Assembly: GCF_003149455.1 (NCBI RefSeq)
Contig: NZ_QFFK01000003.1
Coordinates: 310,001 to 374,000 of the forward strand
Direction: 5' to 3'
From: Chitinophaga deserti
Lineage (GTDB): Bacteria > Bacteroidota > Bacteroidia > Chitinophagales > Chitinophagaceae
DNA length: 64,000 bases
How positions within the stretch are numbered: position 1 is the stretch's first letter; every line of letters starts with the position of its first letter. The translations under genes were made by a program, and so were the position numbers. The notes below the pieces were generated by a model, which was not told where the DNA came from, ran no database searches, and saw nothing but the letters and a program-made list of their open reading frames with translations. Shown one piece after another: positions 61,651 to 64,000 of the stretch.

Positions 61651-62211
61651 TTACTTGCGGACGAGCGGGATGCGGAAAGGCTTCCGCAGGTCGATGGCCG
61701 AGCTGAGTTTCTTCAGGGCAATGGTGATCTGGGCATTTACGGTGTTCACGGAAATATCCAGCACTTCGGCTACTTCGCGGTACGACAGCCCGTCTTCCTT
61801 CACGAGTTTGAAGATGAGACGGCAGCGAATGGGGAGGCCGTTCACCGCCTGTTCTATCTGGCGCAGGTTTTCGCGGCTGATGAGTGATTCTTCGGGAGAT
61901 ACCACACAGGGTATAAGGGCGGCCTCATTGCCTTCGAGTTCTTCGATGGGAAAGATGGAACGGGAGCGGTGATTGAGGGCGGTATTCCGGACGGCGGTAT
62001 AAACGTAGGTTTGAAAATGCCGGATCTCCAGGAGCTGGGAGCGGTTTTGCCAAAGCTTCACAAAAACATCGGCCACTACTTCTTCGGCTTCTTCACGGGA
62101 GCGGACGAGGGCGGAGGCGAAATAAATGAGCCGGTCACTGAAATGAGAAAAGAGCTGGCCAAAAGCCAACTGATCACTGTTCTTCGCAATTCGTTCCAAC
62201 AACTGCTCCAT
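61651..62211 (-). CDS. ECF sigma factor (FecI-like, Bacteroidota type)
   Basis: A 186-residue sigma-70 ECF factor. Region 2: FGQLFSHFSDRLIYFASALVRSREEAEEVVADVFVKLW; region 4: LIFKLVKEDGLSYREVAEVLDISVNTVNAQI, a helix-turn-helix. The FecR anti-sigma gene lies 88 bases downstream and the STN-SusC/SusD pair after that, so this factor most likely drives expression of pair C. Confidence 0.95.
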   Translation of the reverse strand: MEQLLERIAKNSDQLAFGQLFSHFSDRLIYFASALVRSREEAEEVVADVFVKLWQNRSQLLEIRHFQTYVYTAVRNTALNHRSRSIFPIEELEGNEAALIPCVVSPEESLISRENLRQIEQAVNGLPIRCRLIFKLVKEDGLSYREVAEVLDISVNTVNAQITIALKKLSSAIDLRKPFRIPLVRK

Positions 62212-62380
62212 CCGCGGAATTTAATAACCCTGTATGCAAGTTACAGGTCAGACGAACACGTTAGTGATATAATTTTCACATTGAAATCCTGTTTTTTCAC
62301 CCGAGACCATGTAAAATTTGCCCGTAACCTATTATTAGTCATCCTTCCTGACGGGTAAACGTGGCTATTTTATCAGGCCC

Positions 62381-62557
62381 TTACAGGAAGTTCCACGGTT
62401 CCCCTGATTCGAAGTCCTCACTAACAGGAAGTACTTCGTTTTTATAACGGATGAGGGGGTAACGGTACCTCGATCCGAAACTCCTGTAGGCATGATAAAA
62501 GGAATACTCATTTTTAAGTATGTGCAAAAGATTGGAATTCAATTGCTGTTCTGACAT
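62381..62557 (-). CDS. possible small protein of 58 residues
   Basis: An open frame from ATG 62557 to TAA 62381, too short to be found by usual length limits. It begins MSEQQLNSNLLHIL and goes on with KNEYSFYHAYRSFGSRYRYP, then ends EPWNFL. Rich in Tyr, Arg and Asn; no signal peptide, no membrane helix, no motif I know. It fills a stretch otherwise empty between the sigma gene and the riboswitch promoter, on the same strand as the sigma gene. It may be a real small gene or chance. Confidence 0.35.
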   Translation of the reverse strand: MSEQQLNSNLLHILKNEYSFYHAYRSFGSRYRYPLIRYKNEVLPVSEDFESGEPWNFL

Positions 62558-62717
62558 ATATTTTCAATGGTCTAATATGTGCCAGAAAATCAACACATTC
62601 TGCAAATTCTATATACCAAATACCTGCAAATAAGTGTGCAAAAGCCGCTATCCGGTATCCCTGCGCGATCTTCAAAGTTGTTCAGTTCTTTATCCACATA
62701 TGGGGGTAACTTATGAA

Positions 62718-62747
62718 TTTGTGCAGGGGGTTTGATCATTACATTTG
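62718..62747 (+). promoter_or_regulatory. promoter of the riboswitch-nrdB transcript
   Basis: TACATTTG at 62740-62747 is a full match to the TAnnTTTG -7 element, and TTTG at 62718-62721 lies 18 bases upstream, within the usual range for a Bacteroidota -33 box. The transcript would start at about 62753, just before the riboswitch P1 stem. Confidence 0.6.
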
Positions 62748-62768
62748 CACACAGTTCTTGACATCGTT

Positions 62769-62944
62769 GTGCTGGCTTCCGAACGTTTCCGACGAAAGGA
62801 ATTAAAAGGGAACCGTGTGAAAATCACGGGCAGACGCGCTACTGTAAACCCCTGTAATGCCGGATCTTCCATAGCCACTGTTCCGGGTAATACCGTAACG
62901 GGAAGGCTCACCCGGCGAGGGATAGCCAGGAGACCTGCCAGCAC
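62769..62944 (+). ncRNA. cobalamin (B12) riboswitch
   Basis: The P1 stem is GTGCTGGC (62769-62776) pairing with GCCAGCAC (62937-62944). All conserved blocks follow in order: AAAAGGGAA near 62804-62812, then the GTG-AAAATC segment, ACTGTAA at 62841-62847, AGCCACTG at 62873-62880, GGGAAGGC at 62900-62907 and the B12 box AGCCAGGAGACCTGCC at 62924-62939. It belongs to the adenosylcobalamin riboswitch class and lies in the leader of nrdB. Bound cobalamin is expected to switch the gene off. The 144 bases between it and the ATG hold the expression platform, with no strong terminator that I can see, so control of translation is as likely as early termination. Confidence 0.95.
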
Positions 62945-63088
62945 TTCGGATAACGTCTAAACCTTCGCGATTCAAGGTGTTGGCTGATGGCCCCTGTTAC
63001 CTTCCTTACGAGGATAATGGACCTCCGTCTCCCTTCGAATCTCACAAATCAGGCAACTATAACTGGTTAACCATATAAAAAATCTTGT

Positions 63089-64000
63089 ATGAATAACGAG
63101 AATGAGATATTACTCAAGGAGAATAAAGACAGGTTCGTACTCCTGCCGATTAACTACCCCGCCATCTGGGAACAGTATAAACGGCATGAAGCCAGCTTCT
63201 GGACAGCAGAAGAAATTGATCTTTCCGGCGATTTGTCGGACTGGGCTAAACTGAACGATGGCGAGCGCCATTTCATTTCCCATGTACTGGCATTCTTTGC
63301 CGCATCCGACGGGATCGTGAATGAAAACCTCGCCGTGAACTTCATGAGCGAAGTACAGATCCCTGAAGCCCGCTGCTTCTATGGTTTCCAGATCATGATG
63401 GAAAACATCCACTCCGAAACGTATGCCCTCCTTATCGATACTTACGTAAAAGATCCTGTGGAAAAAGACCGTCTTTTCCACGCCATCGATACCGTACCCG
63501 CTGTTAAGAAGAAAGCAGAATGGGCCCTCCGCTGGATCGAGAACGGCACTTTTGCCCAGCGCCTGGTAGCATTCGCCGCTGTGGAAGGCATCTTCTTCTC
63601 CGGCAGCTTCTGCTCCATCTTCTGGCTGAAGAAACGCGGCCTTATGCCCGGCCTCACCTTCTCCAACGAGCTCATCAGCCGCGACGAAGGCCTCCACTGC
63701 GAATTCGCCTGTCTCCTTTACTCAATGCTCGAAGGCAAGCTGAGCGAGAAAGAAGTACACGAAATCATCTCCGACGCCGTTACCATCGAGAAAGAATTCA
63801 TCACCGAAGCCCTGCCCGCAGCGCTCATCGGCATGAATGCCGAACTCATGAAGCAATACATCGAATTCGTGGCCGACCGCTGGATCCAGGCACTTGGATG
63901 CTCCAAGATCTACAACAGCGCAAACCCCTTCGATTTCATGGAAATGATTTCCCTCCAGGGCAAAACCAACTTCTTCGAAAAACGCGTAGGCGACTATCAG
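63089..64000 (+). CDS. nrdB: class I ribonucleotide reductase beta subunit (3' end beyond window)
   Basis: At least 304 residues, open at the window end. It makes the radical for reduction of ribonucleotides to deoxyribonucleotides. All di-iron ligands are present: D74, E105, H108, E166, E200 and H203, with the same spacing as mouse R2 within two residues, and the radical Tyr is Y112 in [29 protein letters not shown] is the family signature and resembles the eukaryotic-type NrdB. The start ATG 63089 follows the B12 riboswitch leader. The alpha-subunit gene nrdA is expected just past the window. Confidence 0.95.
   Translation, partial: MNNENEILLKENKDRFVLLPINYPAIWEQYKRHEASFWTAEEIDLSGDLSDWAKLNDGERHFISHVLAFFAASDGIVNENLAVNFMSEVQIPEARCFYGFQIMMENIHSETYALLIDTYVKDPVEKDRLFHAIDTVPAVKKKAEWALRWIENGTFAQRLVAFAAVEGIFFSGSFCSIFWLKKRGLMPGLTFSNELISRDEGLHCEFACLLYSMLEGKLSEKEVHEIISDAVTIEKEFITEALPAALIGMNAELMKQYIEFVADRWIQALGCSKIYNSANPFDFMEMISLQGKTNFFEKRVGDYQ

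Overview
The window is a 64 kb chromosomal piece of a Bacteroidota bacterium, most likely a Chitinophagaceae member (Chitinophaga-like). Three tandem SusC/SusD outer-membrane uptake pairs, an ECF sigma/FecR/STN-SusC signalling set, DUF4382, DUF4421 and DUF4954 proteins, lipoproteins with short lipoboxes, TAnnTTTG promoter elements and weak Shine-Dalgarno sequences all fit. Base composition is close to even. I see no phage, insertion sequence, CRISPR array, rRNA or tRNA gene; this is ordinary chromosome with metabolic operons.

Layout. 1-5.5 kb: a truncated DUF4382 lipoprotein, a PspC-like small membrane protein, aconitase, an HD-type phosphohydrolase, a DUF4421 outer-membrane protein and a YfcE-type phosphoesterase. 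5.5-11.6 kb: a complete histidine-utilisation operon on the minus strand (marR-hutH-hutU-hutI-hutG) with a palindromic operator candidate at the marR start. 11.7-21.1 kb: a SET-domain protein, a bestrophin-family channel, MgtE, a SixA-like phosphatase, an S9 peptidase and a 1193-residue protein with a TraB/GumN head and a long unassigned tail. 21.1-23.3 kb: an ECF42-type sigma factor with its DGPF/YCII partner and an AhpD-like protein. 23.6-28.2 kb: glmS, a DUF4954 beta-helix protein and tag. 28.3-30.6 kb: RlpA, then a diheme peroxidase/MbnP pair. 30.7-36.4 kb: a seven-gene L-fucose oxidation operon. 36.5-38.0 kb: a VanX-type dipeptidase and a DUF1080 protein. 38.4-48.1 kb: two SusC/SusD pairs. 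48.7-53.3 kb: leuCDBA. 53.6-55.1 kb: an unknown helical protein. 55.2-62.2 kb: a third SusD/SusC pair with FecR and ECF sigma. 62.7-64 kb: a cobalamin riboswitch in front of a class I ribonucleotide reductase beta gene that runs off the window.

How the genes work together. The hut genes turn histidine into glutamate and formamide. The fucose operon carries import, mutarotation, oxidation, lactone opening and the last two steps to pyruvate and lactate, but no L-fuconate dehydratase. The ECF/FecR/SusC set is a cell-surface signalling uptake system. The B12 riboswitch suggests that a B12-independent ribonucleotide reductase is made only when cobalamin is scarce.

Most unusual: (1) at 38223-38341, ten 11-bp units with a TAAnCCG core, five in one orientation and five in the other around a CTATATAG centre, in a convergent intergenic region; (2) the cobalamin riboswitch on nrdB; (3) the MbnH/MbnP-like pair without methanobactin genes; (4) the TraB/GumN fusion; (5) the glmS-DUF4954 coupling.
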